Shown: positions 1 to 8,188 of the stretch, piece by piece
Numbering within the stretch: the first letter of the stretch is position 1
Layout: each line of letters opens with the position of its first letter
Assembly: GCA_000733415.1 (NCBI GenBank)
Contig: KL662192.1
Location: 1,467,786-1,531,785, forward strand
Length of the DNA stretch: 64,000 bases
Origin: [Leptolyngbya] sp. JSC-1
Lineage (GTDB): Bacteria; Cyanobacteriota; Cyanobacteriia; Elainellales; Elainellaceae
Direction: 5' to 3'
The notes under the pieces: model-generated
The model's input: the letters and a program-made list of their open reading frames with translations, nothing else
Told to the model about the DNA's origin: nothing
Database searches by the model: none
Position numbers and translations under genes: made by a program

Positions 1-433
1 TGTGGGAAAGTTCATAGGAACTCAGGGAGAAAGCCGAATCCGAGTAGACTTTCGATCGCTCCGAGCCACTGTCGCCAATCGCAAATCCGTAGATGATGCA
101 GTCAGGACACTTCTTACAGGAGTTTTCACCGTTGTATTCGCAGAATTTCTCTTTGTCCGCTTCGTCGGCGCTGGTCAGTTGGAGCGATCGCAGCAACTCT
201 CGTCCTGCCAGCCGCTCTGGTGTTACCTGTTTGCGCTTAAACAGAACGAGCCGACTCATCGTATCTGTAGTTTGCAGTCCTGCCTGAGTTCGGGCTGTGT
301 TTAGCACACCATCAGTTTGAAAAACCGGAAAGGACTGACTATGACGCACCATCAAAAAATGAACATAGTTGCCCGAAGCCAAACGAGGAAAAGCAGCGTG
401 AAATTCAGCCTTGAGGGTTTCAAGAATAGTCAT
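1..433 (-). CDS. csc2: Type I-D CRISPR-associated protein Csc2 (Cas7d), N-terminal part
   Basis: The reading frame opens with ATG at 433 behind a good AAGGAG ribosome site and stays open through base 1, giving the first 144 residues; the 3' end lies outside the window. The start MTILETLKAEFH, the stretch HFLMVRHSQSFPVFQTDG and a cysteine cluster (CEYNGENSCKKCPDC) fit Csc2, the Cas7-type backbone subunit that lines the crRNA in the type I-D effector complex. It follows cas10d by 38 bp on the same strand, the usual cas3-cas10d-csc2-csc1 order. The family call comes from recognition of the N-terminus plus context. Confidence 0.85.
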   Translation of the reverse strand, partial: MTILETLKAEFHAAFPRLASGNYVHFLMVRHSQSFPVFQTDGVLNTARTQAGLQTTDTMSRLVLFKRKQVTPERLAGRELLRSLQLTSADEADKEKFCEYNGENSCKKCPDCIIYGFAIGDSGSERSKVYSDSAFSLSSYELSH

Positions 434-471
434 AAATTTCTCCTTAAAGAATGGAATGGAAAGAGGTCGAG

Positions 472-3453
472 TTAAGCAGCTTCTCCATCAGCCGCTTTTT
501 CAGCCGTGGCCTGCTGTGCCTGTTTTTCCTGCAACGCTAACCAACGATAGGCAAATTCAGCGCCCGATTTGATGCGGTTGCGGTTCTCTTGAAGCAGAGC
601 GCGATCGCCTTTGTACTGCTTCTCAAATAATTCTTTGACACAGGTGGTCATGAACGTATGAATTGCAGATAGCTCCTGTTCCTGACGAGTGGTGTAATCA
701 ACTGACTTATTCAACAGCAGGGGACGGTTGTATGCTTCTCTCCGATCTAACGCATCCTTCAGTTGTCCGGCTCCCTGTAAAATCAATTCTTCCGAATCAA
801 TATGTTCAGGTACTGTCAAGATCACTTCCAGCGCCTTCGAAAGCGGTAGCAAAATGGCGTGACTGGATTCAGTGGGACTGACCTGATAAAACTTGCGGTA
901 CTCTTCAACCAATTGTTGAGTAATTTTCAGCTTTTCTTGCATTCGACCCTCTCCTTTCGACCATACATGGGCATAACTCCAAACTCGACTAACCTCTTCT
1001 CTTGAAGGATCACGCTTATCGCGTCGTAACCCTTCCTGGGCAATTACAAACACATTCAACACATCAGTTGCTAAATCTCTAACTGTACCGCTCAGCGCCT
1101 GCCACCGCGCATCTGGAGGTGAACTACGGTTCTCTAAATGCAAACTGTAAGCCGTGAGTAATCGATTCAACGCCGGTTCCAACTCCTGAAGTCTTAAGGA
1201 TTCTCCTAAACCCAGTAAACTCCAGAAACCTGCTGGGCCATCCAGTTTGGCCATTTCTCGAAATTCCTGGTCGCTGACATAGAGCGGATCAGGGCTGGAT
1301 GTCGCGACAACCTTCACACCCAGAAGCAACGGTAGAGCCAGTGTCAAAAATGCCGGTTCGACCCAGGCATCGGCGATGGTTTTGCCGCGTGTTGTGGTGT
1401 AAGTCATGGCCATAAACGGCAAATCTTTTGTGGAATACTCATCCCTAAACTGCCCTGCTTCAGCTTCCTCTTCGGCATCACGCCAAGGAAGATACTGCAA
1501 TCCCTTTTGTTCCAGTCCTGCTTCTATCCACTGCTTTCGCACTTCCCATAGGCTAACCCGTTTAAATTCCTGTACTAATCGTCGAACGGCGATCGCCATT
1601 TGAGGAGAATAAACGTAGGCTGGGAAGATGTACAGAAATACAGGTCTCTGATCCTCTAATTTACCAGCCGGGACAGCCCAGTACGCTTGACGCATCAGCA
1701 TCTCAAGCGACCAGATTTTAGAGATTCCCCGCTTGATCCGTCCGCCGCCCAATGCATTTTTGTTGCTATACTGCTGAGGCTTGAAGAGTACTACTGAATC
1801 GAGCTGATCTTCTGCAATTGCTTCTCCCGAACTGAGCGAACAAAGCGGTTGATTCCTAACTTTCGCCTCTGTATAACCCTCAAGCTCCTGCTGAAATGTA
1901 GCTCCTTGACAGGAGAGCGTAGAAATCTCCAAATATTGAGCGAGATAGTCAAAAAATGCAGCTTGAGTCAGGCTGTTCTGCGATTTCAGTAAGTTATTTG
2001 CTTCTGCCCAGTCTGCAATCTGATTGGCTAGATTGGAGAGAAACTCAGAAATCTGCTCAAAATCCAAAGTGGAGTGATCAGCCATGTAATGAGCGGCAAC
2101 CTGATACCAGCCGTAATTCACACCACCCGATTGAACCGCTGTTTGTTCGGGTAAAATTTCTTGTTCCAAGCCAAGCAGCTCCAAAACCTGTGGAGCGTAA
2201 GCATCGCAGCCCTCAAAAAATTCTCGCTGCGTCAGGATCAGAAACTCCGCAATCCGATCCGCTCTCAGATCAGCGCCCTGCATCAGCTTCTCACGATCTG
2301 CTTCAGTGAGCGATAGTTTCTCGAGTCGCTTTCGTGTTGCCGGATCACGCTCGTTGGCAACTTTAGACCGCACAACATCTGGCAATTGACGAATCAGCTC
2401 AGACGGACTGAAAAGCTCCAGAGTTTGAGGGGCGACTTTTAAGCCTTTACCATCGCGAACAAAACCGATATCTCCCCTGGCAAAAAACTGTGCTAATCCT
2501 TTTTGATGTTTGGTTGGATCTCCCAGCATAATCTGCTTCCAAACGTCTTCTCGCACTTGCTGCGGATTGGGCATAGCTGAAGACTGAGGTGCAAGATAAA
2601 CAGCACCTTGAGCAAAATATAAAATTGGGTTCCAGTTTGAATGACGAGCAAGATTCACCACCGCGTTATGAATTTGATTCGTCAGTAAGCCCCGACAGTC
2701 GCGGACCCGGTGGTAAACGAGCTGTTTGTTGATTCCCAACAGTTCTAAATGATCCCGCAGCCGATCGCCCATAGTTTTTGTGACTATGTCGGCAGGGTCG
2801 CCCATGTGAACTGCAATATCTCCAAAAGCCAGCAAGTGACGCAAGATGTCATTCAGACGGCGATCGTCGGTCTGAAACTCATGCTGATCCGATTCCCAGT
2901 TCGACATCACGGGATTATTGCCGGAGCCATGATGGGTGTTCTGAGCCAGAAATGCAATATCCAAAAGATACGGCTGCCAATCTGACCAGAACGCGCCAAA
3001 ATTGAGTCGTTCTCCCCATCGCTGGCAGGTTGCCAGAATTGCCGGAATTTCAGACGCTTTAGGTGGTTGATCAGAGTCTTTCTGTCCGCGTTCTGCTTTG
3101 TCATAATCATGCAGTGTCATGGCGAGGCAGAGCAGGCGTTTCTCGGTGTCAGATAACTGGAGAGATGGGGATAAGTATTGACTCAAATTCCACGCGATCA
3201 ACAGCGCATTGAGAACATGAACCAACAAACTTTGGTCGGGCCGATCGGCCCACTTTCGGGCAGTCTCTCTAGCCCAACGGTTGCCCTGCCGCAGTAAGCT
3301 CTGGTAGTGGATTTCTTCAGACCCACCCAGCGCTGTAATCAGAGAGAACTCTTGCTCTAATGCAGGGAGTACGGTTTCCAGAAACGTTCGCAGGATTGGA
3401 TCAGTCTCTTCGGGCAGTGTTTCGATTAAGAGTGTTTGTAGGAGCGTTTGCAT
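472..3453 (-). CDS. cas10d: Type I-D CRISPR large subunit Cas10d (Csc3) with HD nuclease domain
   Basis: A 993-residue protein, normal for Cas10d. The N-terminal HD-type nuclease region is visible: His79, the His115-Asp116 pair (TLHDYDKAE) and a second histidine pair at 174-175 (NTHHGSGNN). In type I-D the HD nuclease sits on Cas10d rather than on Cas3, which matches the neighbouring Cas3 lacking an HD domain. The remainder is the Cas10-like palm/helical part; I see no canonical GGDD cyclase motif, as expected for Cas10d. Its ATG lies 2 bp after the cas3 stop with no clear ribosome site of its own, suggesting translational coupling. Role: large subunit of the I-D interference complex, involved in PAM recognition and DNA cleavage. 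Confidence 0.92.
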   Translation of the reverse strand: MQTLLQTLLIETLPEETDPILRTFLETVLPALEQEFSLITALGGSEEIHYQSLLRQGNRWARETARKWADRPDQSLLVHVLNALLIAWNLSQYLSPSLQLSDTEKRLLCLAMTLHDYDKAERGQKDSDQPPKASEIPAILATCQRWGERLNFGAFWSDWQPYLLDIAFLAQNTHHGSGNNPVMSNWESDQHEFQTDDRRLNDILRHLLAFGDIAVHMGDPADIVTKTMGDRLRDHLELLGINKQLVYHRVRDCRGLLTNQIHNAVVNLARHSNWNPILYFAQGAVYLAPQSSAMPNPQQVREDVWKQIMLGDPTKHQKGLAQFFARGDIGFVRDGKGLKVAPQTLELFSPSELIRQLPDVVRSKVANERDPATRKRLEKLSLTEADREKLMQGADLRADRIAEFLILTQREFFEGCDAYAPQVLELLGLEQEILPEQTAVQSGGVNYGWYQVAAHYMADHSTLDFEQISEFLSNLANQIADWAEANNLLKSQNSLTQAAFFDYLAQYLEISTLSCQGATFQQELEGYTEAKVRNQPLCSLSSGEAIAEDQLDSVVLFKPQQYSNKNALGGGRIKRGISKIWSLEMLMRQAYWAVPAGKLEDQRPVFLYIFPAYVYSPQMAIAVRRLVQEFKRVSLWEVRKQWIEAGLEQKGLQYLPWRDAEEEAEAGQFRDEYSTKDLPFMAMTYTTTRGKTIADAWVEPAFLTLALPLLLGVKVVATSSPDPLYVSDQEFREMAKLDGPAGFWSLLGLGESLRLQELEPALNRLLTAYSLHLENRSSPPDARWQALSGTVRDLATDVLNVFVIAQEGLRRDKRDPSREEVSRVWSYAHVWSKGEGRMQEKLKITQQLVEEYRKFYQVSPTESSHAILLPLSKALEVILTVPEHIDSEELILQGAGQLKDALDRREAYNRPLLLNKSVDYTTRQEQELSAIHTFMTTCVKELFEKQYKGDRALLQENRNRIKSGAEFAYRWLALQEKQAQQATAEKAADGEAA

Positions 3454-3455
3454 AG

Positions 3456-5597
3456 CTAGAAAATGTATGGTCTTGAGTTTTCACAAGGTTGGAGCCGCCA
3501 CTTCAGCGACTCTAGCAGCAGGGCATCTTGATTGAAGGCACAGGCATAGACCTGACCATCGGCATCGGTCAAACGGTAAAGACCAAATAGAGGACTGAGC
3601 CGTAACCTTCTCGCAACATTCCAGTGGCTTTGCTGGGATCTACGATTGACTTCTACTAGAAATGCCAGCAGTTTTTGTTTACGCAAACAATTCTGCACCT
3701 CGGTTTGAGGATGTCCAGTAATCGTCAACTTACTGATCAGGGACAACGTGCATTGCTGAATCTGCTCCGGACCCAGATTGGTTTGTAGCTCAATCGGCTG
3801 TCGTTCGTCTAACCATTTCTGCACTCTGAGATAGACCGTAATATAACGTTCATCAAATTCAGTTGCAGCATGATGGTAATGTTGGGCAGCGTCCAAAAAC
3901 GAAGCGCGATCGATCACGTCTACGGTTACATAGGGCAGAAGCCGCAGCAGATCGTAGGTATAAAACCGGGCATCATCCCAAATCGCTGCCTGTAAATCTG
4001 ATCCACCCCGAAAACGCAGCAATTCTTCCTGAACAGCTTCACCGACTGGCTCCTTTCCCAAGGCACACCAATGTCCCCGTTTTTTGTCGAGCTGATCGCC
4101 ATACACTCGTCGTAAATCTGCTGCTATCTTTTCCTGTAGAGGCTGCATCACTTCAGCATTGCCCTTGCTCATGGTGATCAGCATTCCCTGAGCTTGCAAA
4201 GTTCCCCAGTAGGCGCGGTACTGCTCAAACTCCCTGGGCGGGTCGAAGGCTGACTCAATGATTTCTCGAAAGTCTGGTTCCGTTTCGGCCGAACGAATCC
4301 GGCTAATTTCTTGCCCCTCGGCAAGCTGTTCTTGCAAGCGTGCCATAATCCAGGGGGTACGACTTGGAATTAAGACAAAGGCTTGATAACGAGAAAACCC
4401 AGCGTGCCGCCCTAATCGTCCCAACCGCTGAATAAAGGTTGCCGCATCGCTCGTTTCAAAAATCAGCAGGTGAATCCGAAAATCAACGCCGACATCAACG
4501 GCTGATGTTGCAACAACCAGAACCGATTGAGGGGCGTTAGATAGCTCATTGCGAATTTTCTCCCGCTCCGGGCGGTCAATTCGCCCACTGATCTCTTGAA
4601 CCTTGATTTCGCTCTCGGAGAAAACTGCCTGGAGTGCTCGGACGACCCGACTTACCTGAGCGATTGAGTTGAGAATAATCAGTCCGCGCCCTGCTCCTTC
4701 GGCAGTCAACAGTTGGTGGATTAGCTCTGTCTGCTCTAAGAGCCATTGCAGAGAATCTACGCCATCGAGCTGCACGAATTCTAGCTGAACTAGCTGACAG
4801 ATCTGTCGATATCCTGGCTGCTCAGCACTAACGTACTGCCCTTTGATCCGCCTCACCTGAAATCCAGCCTGGCGCAGGTTATCAATGAACGTTTGCTTGG
4901 GTGTTGCAGATGTAAACAACGCTTTCAGAGGGCGTTTACGCAAACGGCTATAGCGAATCAGCAATAAACTGTTGAGGATAGCAGCTTCTTGATGTGCCCC
5001 AAAGATATGAAATTCGTCAGCAATATGTAGATCAGGTGATCGCGCCAGTGTATTTGGTAGATCAACTTGATTGTATGCAGGATTGCGGTAGCGAAAATGG
5101 GTAATGAGATGGAAAATGTCCGGGTTCGTCAGAATAATGGAGCTTTGTTTGAGCGATCGCCACAGCTCCTTAAACTTATTTCCCTGCTCTGCGGCTTCTA
5201 CTCGTCGAGCCAGTTCAGCACCATAGAGACTATCAATTACAATCGTCTGGCCTAACCCAAAGTCTTCACTGTACCGTCTGATCTGCTCTTCCTGGTCGGA
5301 TACCAGTTCAATGGTCGGGTAAAGTCCGATTGAGCGAAAGTTGGGAGTCAGGAGTCCAGCGATATGAGCAGCTAGAGATTTACCATCGCCCGTTGCCCCT
5401 TCGTTGAAAATAACCTCTGCACTGCCATTCAGCACTTCAGAGCAGGTTTCGACCTGATGCAATGATAAAGGGCATGGTGCGGTTGTATCCTGTTGAAATC
5501 CGGCTGCTTTCACTCGGCATTTTCCCTCACATCCTAACGGGCACTGGTCAGGGTCAGGATTTTGTTTGGAGAACAGTGGAAGGAGTTGAACTTTCAC
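3456..5597 (-). CDS. cas3: Type I-D CRISPR helicase Cas3d (Cas3')
   Basis: A 713-residue superfamily 2 helicase starting at GTG 5597. Visible motifs: an N-terminal cysteine group (Cys19, 23, 27, 42), Walker A variant GATGDGKS (67-74), DEFH box (194-197), FTSATP (motif III), VVATSAVDVGVDF (motif V) and QRLGRLGR (motif VI). There is no HD nuclease domain, which is diagnostic for the I-D subtype where HD is carried by Cas10d. It is first in the minus-strand operon, and its promoter must lie in the short gap shared with the divergent WYL gene. Role: ATP-driven unwinding of target DNA after the effector complex binds. Confidence 0.92.
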   Translation of the reverse strand: MKVQLLPLFSKQNPDPDQCPLGCEGKCRVKAAGFQQDTTAPCPLSLHQVETCSEVLNGSAEVIFNEGATGDGKSLAAHIAGLLTPNFRSIGLYPTIELVSDQEEQIRRYSEDFGLGQTIVIDSLYGAELARRVEAAEQGNKFKELWRSLKQSSIILTNPDIFHLITHFRYRNPAYNQVDLPNTLARSPDLHIADEFHIFGAHQEAAILNSLLLIRYSRLRKRPLKALFTSATPKQTFIDNLRQAGFQVRRIKGQYVSAEQPGYRQICQLVQLEFVQLDGVDSLQWLLEQTELIHQLLTAEGAGRGLIILNSIAQVSRVVRALQAVFSESEIKVQEISGRIDRPEREKIRNELSNAPQSVLVVATSAVDVGVDFRIHLLIFETSDAATFIQRLGRLGRHAGFSRYQAFVLIPSRTPWIMARLQEQLAEGQEISRIRSAETEPDFREIIESAFDPPREFEQYRAYWGTLQAQGMLITMSKGNAEVMQPLQEKIAADLRRVYGDQLDKKRGHWCALGKEPVGEAVQEELLRFRGGSDLQAAIWDDARFYTYDLLRLLPYVTVDVIDRASFLDAAQHYHHAATEFDERYITVYLRVQKWLDERQPIELQTNLGPEQIQQCTLSLISKLTITGHPQTEVQNCLRKQKLLAFLVEVNRRSQQSHWNVARRLRLSPLFGLYRLTDADGQVYACAFNQDALLLESLKWRLQPCENSRPYIF

Positions 5598-5663
5598 GTT
5601 AGGCTTAGAAGTATCTGTTTCGCCAAGTCTAATACTTGTTCAGAAAGAGATGACACCAAAAAA
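5598..5663. promoter_or_regulatory. Divergent cas3 / WYL-regulator promoter region
   Basis: Only about 66-130 bp separate the cas3 start from the plausible WYL starts, so both promoters and any operator must be here. An inverted repeat AAGTAT (5609-5614) / ATACTT (5632-5637) is a candidate regulator site. No convincing sigma-70 boxes could be assigned by eye. Confidence 0.35.
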
Positions 5664-5727
5664 TGGCGCTAACTCAAATCCCTAAGATTTTGCTCTGGAA
5701 CTTCTCAAACTGCTGTCTGAGAAGCCG

Positions 5728-6603
5728 TTGAAAAAAGAACAGTTGGTAATTGCATTGGGCGATCGCGGCTTTGACGGCGATTTGTCTCGTAAAATCGAGC
5801 GAACCGTTAAAAAGCTTCGAAATTGCGGGTTTGCCATTCGCAGCGCTCCCAATCGCCCGTATGAACTTGAAGAGTCAGGCTTCCCGGTGATTCTGTCGGA
5901 GGAGCAACGGCAGGCGTTAGCGTTAGCGGCACATTTACTGGCAGATATGGGATTTTCGGCTCAAGCCAGTCAGATTTACCAAATTGGCAGTATTCGAAAA
6001 GTATCGCAAGCCTCTGCATTAAAGGTTGACTTTCACCCGCCAGTAGACTACAGCGAGGAGCATATTGACGATACCGTTCGCCAGCTCCAGGAGCGGCTCA
6101 AACAAAAACGGCGGTTTGTAATCTGGTACCGCAGTCGTCAAGGGAATGAAACCAGTTGGGATTTAGATAAATCAGAACTGAGGCTCCACAATGGGGTCCT
6201 CTACCTGTTTGCCCTGGTGCCCGATGCTCGAAGCTATCACTTAAAAGACCGCCCTAATGCTGAACAGAATTTTATGTTCCGCATCGACCGCATCCTGCGA
6301 ATTGGTGGTGCGTCAACCCTTCCCTGGACCTATAGCCACTTCCCAACCCTAAAAATCCGCTACCGCTTGTTCGGCGCTCTCAAGCAGTACGAACCCCGGC
6401 GCTCGCACGAACAGATAGTACAGCACGAAGCAGATCACTATATTGAAGTTGTCACCGAGGAAGATTCCTGCTTCTGGTTTCGTCAGCGAATGCTGCAATA
6501 CGGAGCCAGTGCAAAAGTTATTGAACCCGACTGGTTGGCTGAGCAAATTCAGCAGACACTCCAGCAAGCCTGTACAAGTTACGGGGCAACCCAGACAATT
6601 TAA
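5728..6603 (+). CDS. WYL-domain transcriptional regulator, probable frameshift at N-terminus
   Basis: The intact frame from TTG 5728 encodes 291 residues with an N-terminal winged-helix part (residues ~1-65, including ALGDRGFDGD) and a central WYL-type domain (~100-200, RFVIWYRSRQGNETSWDL and ELRLHNGVLYLFALV). WYL proteins commonly sit beside CRISPR-Cas loci and regulate them; one is linked to the I-D system of Synechocystis. The frame upstream of 5728 stops at 5683. A second frame starting at ATG 5664 encodes MALTQIPKIL, then loses homology. Joining the two at the TTTT run (5688-5691) restores a typical start, P-K-I-L/F-A-L-E-L-L-K-L-L-S-E-K-P-L-K-K-E. Either a sequencing indel or a real frameshift is likely; TTG 5728 is then not the native start. 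It transcribes away from cas3. Confidence 0.8.
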   Translation: MKKEQLVIALGDRGFDGDLSRKIERTVKKLRNCGFAIRSAPNRPYELEESGFPVILSEEQRQALALAAHLLADMGFSAQASQIYQIGSIRKVSQASALKVDFHPPVDYSEEHIDDTVRQLQERLKQKRRFVIWYRSRQGNETSWDLDKSELRLHNGVLYLFALVPDARSYHLKDRPNAEQNFMFRIDRILRIGGASTLPWTYSHFPTLKIRYRLFGALKQYEPRRSHEQIVQHEADHYIEVVTEEDSCFWFRQRMLQYGASAKVIEPDWLAEQIQQTLQQACTSYGATQTI

Positions 6604-6627
6604 AGGTCGCCCCTAGAACAAAAGAAA

Positions 6628-6795
6628 TCAGAGGCTGAGACCTCGTCGGATCGTTTCCATGATCCACCCCACGAGAGCACTATCACTCATACCTTTGAAA
6701 TATGGAGCATCATTGATGCCCATCTGAGTTTTCAAAGCCATAGCAATTGCCACAAGATAAGGGGAGGGATTGTTCTGCTGTAGATTTTGGGTCAT
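6628..6795 (-). CDS. Small hypothetical protein (55 aa) beside the CRISPR-Cas locus
   Basis: I chose ATG 6795 because it follows a GGAG ribosome site; a longer start at 6825 is possible. The product is 55 residues, soluble-looking, with NPSPYLVAIAMALKTQMG and a C-terminal half SDSALVGWIMETIRRGL that could form two helices. No family is recognised. It converges on the WYL gene with 24 bp between stops. Its leader carries a perfect hairpin (6816-6834). Function unknown. Confidence 0.5.
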   Translation of the reverse strand: MTQNLQQNNPSPYLVAIAMALKTQMGINDAPYFKGMSDSALVGWIMETIRRGLSL

Positions 6796-6815
6796 AATGA
6801 TCTCCATATCGATAT

Positions 6816-6834
6816 GGTGGTTCAATCAACCACC
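6816..6834 (-). promoter_or_regulatory. 5' leader hairpin of the 55-aa ORF
   Basis: GGTGGTT / AACCACC arms (7 bp, perfect) around CAATC, about 20-40 bases upstream of the ATG at 6795. It could be an operator or an mRNA leader structure. A palindrome ATATCGATAT (6807-6816) adjoins it. Confidence 0.35.
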
Positions 6835-6966
6835 TCTTTTTTGAGGAGGCAGTTAATTAGTACTGCTAGATTAAAAGTTGGGATAAACTTTTAAGTGCTT
6901 TAGTACTACAAAGCGATCTAAGCATGCTTTTGTAAATGAGTCAAGTCCCTGATGTTGGGAGCAGCA

Positions 6967-6983
6967 ATTCTCACTGTGAGAAT
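6967..6983. promoter_or_regulatory. Perfect 17-nt palindrome with an extra direct half-site
   Basis: ATTCTCAC-T-GTGAGAAT is a perfect inverted repeat around a single T; a third copy of TTCTCACTG follows at 6986-6994. This has the look of a dimeric regulator site in the long gap between the CRISPR-associated genes and the DUF4058 gene. Confidence 0.35.
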
Positions 6984-7167
6984 GGTTCTCACTGAAATGC
7001 CTGATTATAGCCACTTCAGACGGCTGTAAGTTGCATTCTGTCGTTCAGGTAGGAGGGCTTAAAAGCCATTGCAAGCTCTACTTTTAGTACAAATGCTTCA
7101 AAATGAGAATTGCTGCGTTGGGAGAACTGTAAATAGTTGCAAGAGTTGATGATTTGTTCTATTCTGC

Positions 7168-7273
7168 ATTTGTATGCAAAGAATCCCGGAGTCGGGACTG
7201 AAATCTGCTTGATTAACAGTTGGGTGAGCACAACTCTATCTGTATTTATGAATCCTGGAAACGGGACTGATAT
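7168..7273 (+). CRISPR. Degenerate two-unit CRISPR-like remnant (type I-D-like repeat 3' halves)
   Basis: Two segments, 7181-7204 and 7250-7273, match each other at 20 of 24 bases. Both have the form GAATCC-GG--CGGGACTGA-AT, and they lie 69 nt apart, the spacing of a ~37-nt repeat plus a ~32-nt spacer. The pattern strongly resembles the 3' half of cyanobacterial I-D repeats, which end in AATCCCGG...CGGGACTGAAAC. The 5' halves are poorly conserved (shared TGTAT shifted by one base). Weaker look-alikes end near 7134, 7064 and 6998, roughly keeping the 66-70 nt period. The block reads as a decayed array or a minimal crRNA-like unit rather than an active array. Confidence 0.5.
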
Positions 7274-7320
7274 CTTTTCAAAACGTTCTCATGTGGGGGC
7301 GTTATTTTTTTAGGTACTAC

Positions 7321-7351
7321 TGCTGAGGCAATATGAGCACTATCCTCAGCA
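7321..7351. promoter_or_regulatory. Inverted repeat upstream of the DUF4058 gene
   Basis: TGCTGAGG (7321-7328) and CCTCAGCA (7344-7351) form perfect 8-bp arms around a 15-nt loop, 47 bp before the ATG at 7398. No T-run follows, so an operator or leader structure is more likely than a terminator. Confidence 0.35.
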
Positions 7352-7397
7352 ATCGGTAATTCGGATCGGGGTTAAGCAAGGTTCTCGCTCAACTGCT

Positions 7398-8108
7398 ATG
7401 CCACTTCTTGATCACTTTCGCCCTCCTCTCAGTACCCGACGACATTGGCACAGCTTCCACAATGCCTGGTCAACTTATCTGGCAGATGATTTGAATCAGC
7501 GATTGCCAGAGGGGTATTTTGCTGAACCCAATGCTCAATTTGGGATTGAAATTGATGTGGCCACATACAGTGAGGTGGACTCTGGTACCTCATCTCGCTG
7601 GCTTGAAGAATATCCGCAGTGGATACCTGAATCGCCGACAGTAACACTGCCCTTCCAATTGAATACAGATGTTATTGAAGTACAGGTCTTTAGTTTTCAG
7701 GAAGGACCAACTTTGGTGGGTGCAATTGAGTTAATCAGTCCCGCGAATAAAGATCGTCCGGCTCATCGAGATGCCTTTACCTCCAAATGCCAAACCTATC
7801 TGCAACAGGGAATTGGACTGATTATTGTAGATGTGGTGACAATGCTATCCGCAAATTTGCACAACGAGTTGATGAAACGATTGGGAATGCCGATTGAACC
7901 AATGGACGCTGATCTGTATGCGATTGCCTACCGAGTTGCAGAAACGAGCGAGTCACCGCATCTAGATATCTGGCAAGAAGCTCTCAGGGTTGGCAGCCAG
8001 CTTCCCATCCTGCCCCTCTATCTCAAAGGAGGGTTGTATCTACCAATCAACTTGGAGTCAGCCTACCATTATACCTGTATTCGTCAACGGATTCCTGAAT
8101 CAACATAA
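7398..8108 (+). CDS. DUF4058 family protein
   Basis: 236 residues, beginning MPLLDHFRPPLSTRRHW and carrying the family hallmark region GAIELISPANKDRP (about residues 112-125) followed by FTSKCQTYLQQGIGLIIVDVV. DUF4058 proteins are abundant in cyanobacteria. The E-x...N-K arrangement recalls PD-(D/E)XK-fold proteins, but no activity is established. No signal peptide or membrane segment. It stands alone and converges on galT. Confidence 0.75.
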   Translation: MPLLDHFRPPLSTRRHWHSFHNAWSTYLADDLNQRLPEGYFAEPNAQFGIEIDVATYSEVDSGTSSRWLEEYPQWIPESPTVTLPFQLNTDVIEVQVFSFQEGPTLVGAIELISPANKDRPAHRDAFTSKCQTYLQQGIGLIIVDVVTMLSANLHNELMKRLGMPIEPMDADLYAIAYRVAETSESPHLDIWQEALRVGSQLPILPLYLKGGLYLPINLESAYHYTCIRQRIPEST

Positions 8109-8188
8109 GCTACAGTTTCACTCATCTAAAATCGCAATGATTTGCCTGTGCTGGCCTAGAGGGATTGAGTGCAATAGTTTTCTATTGG

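Noticed and set aside
2..304. Plus-strand ORF at the left edge
   Set aside because: It is the shadow of csc2 on the minus strand, whose frame gives a recognisable Csc2 start.
7205..7236. Spacer-like segment targeting the cas3 promoter
   Set aside because: I looked for matches of its first bases in 5598-5727 on both strands and saw none longer than about five bases, so no target is claimed.
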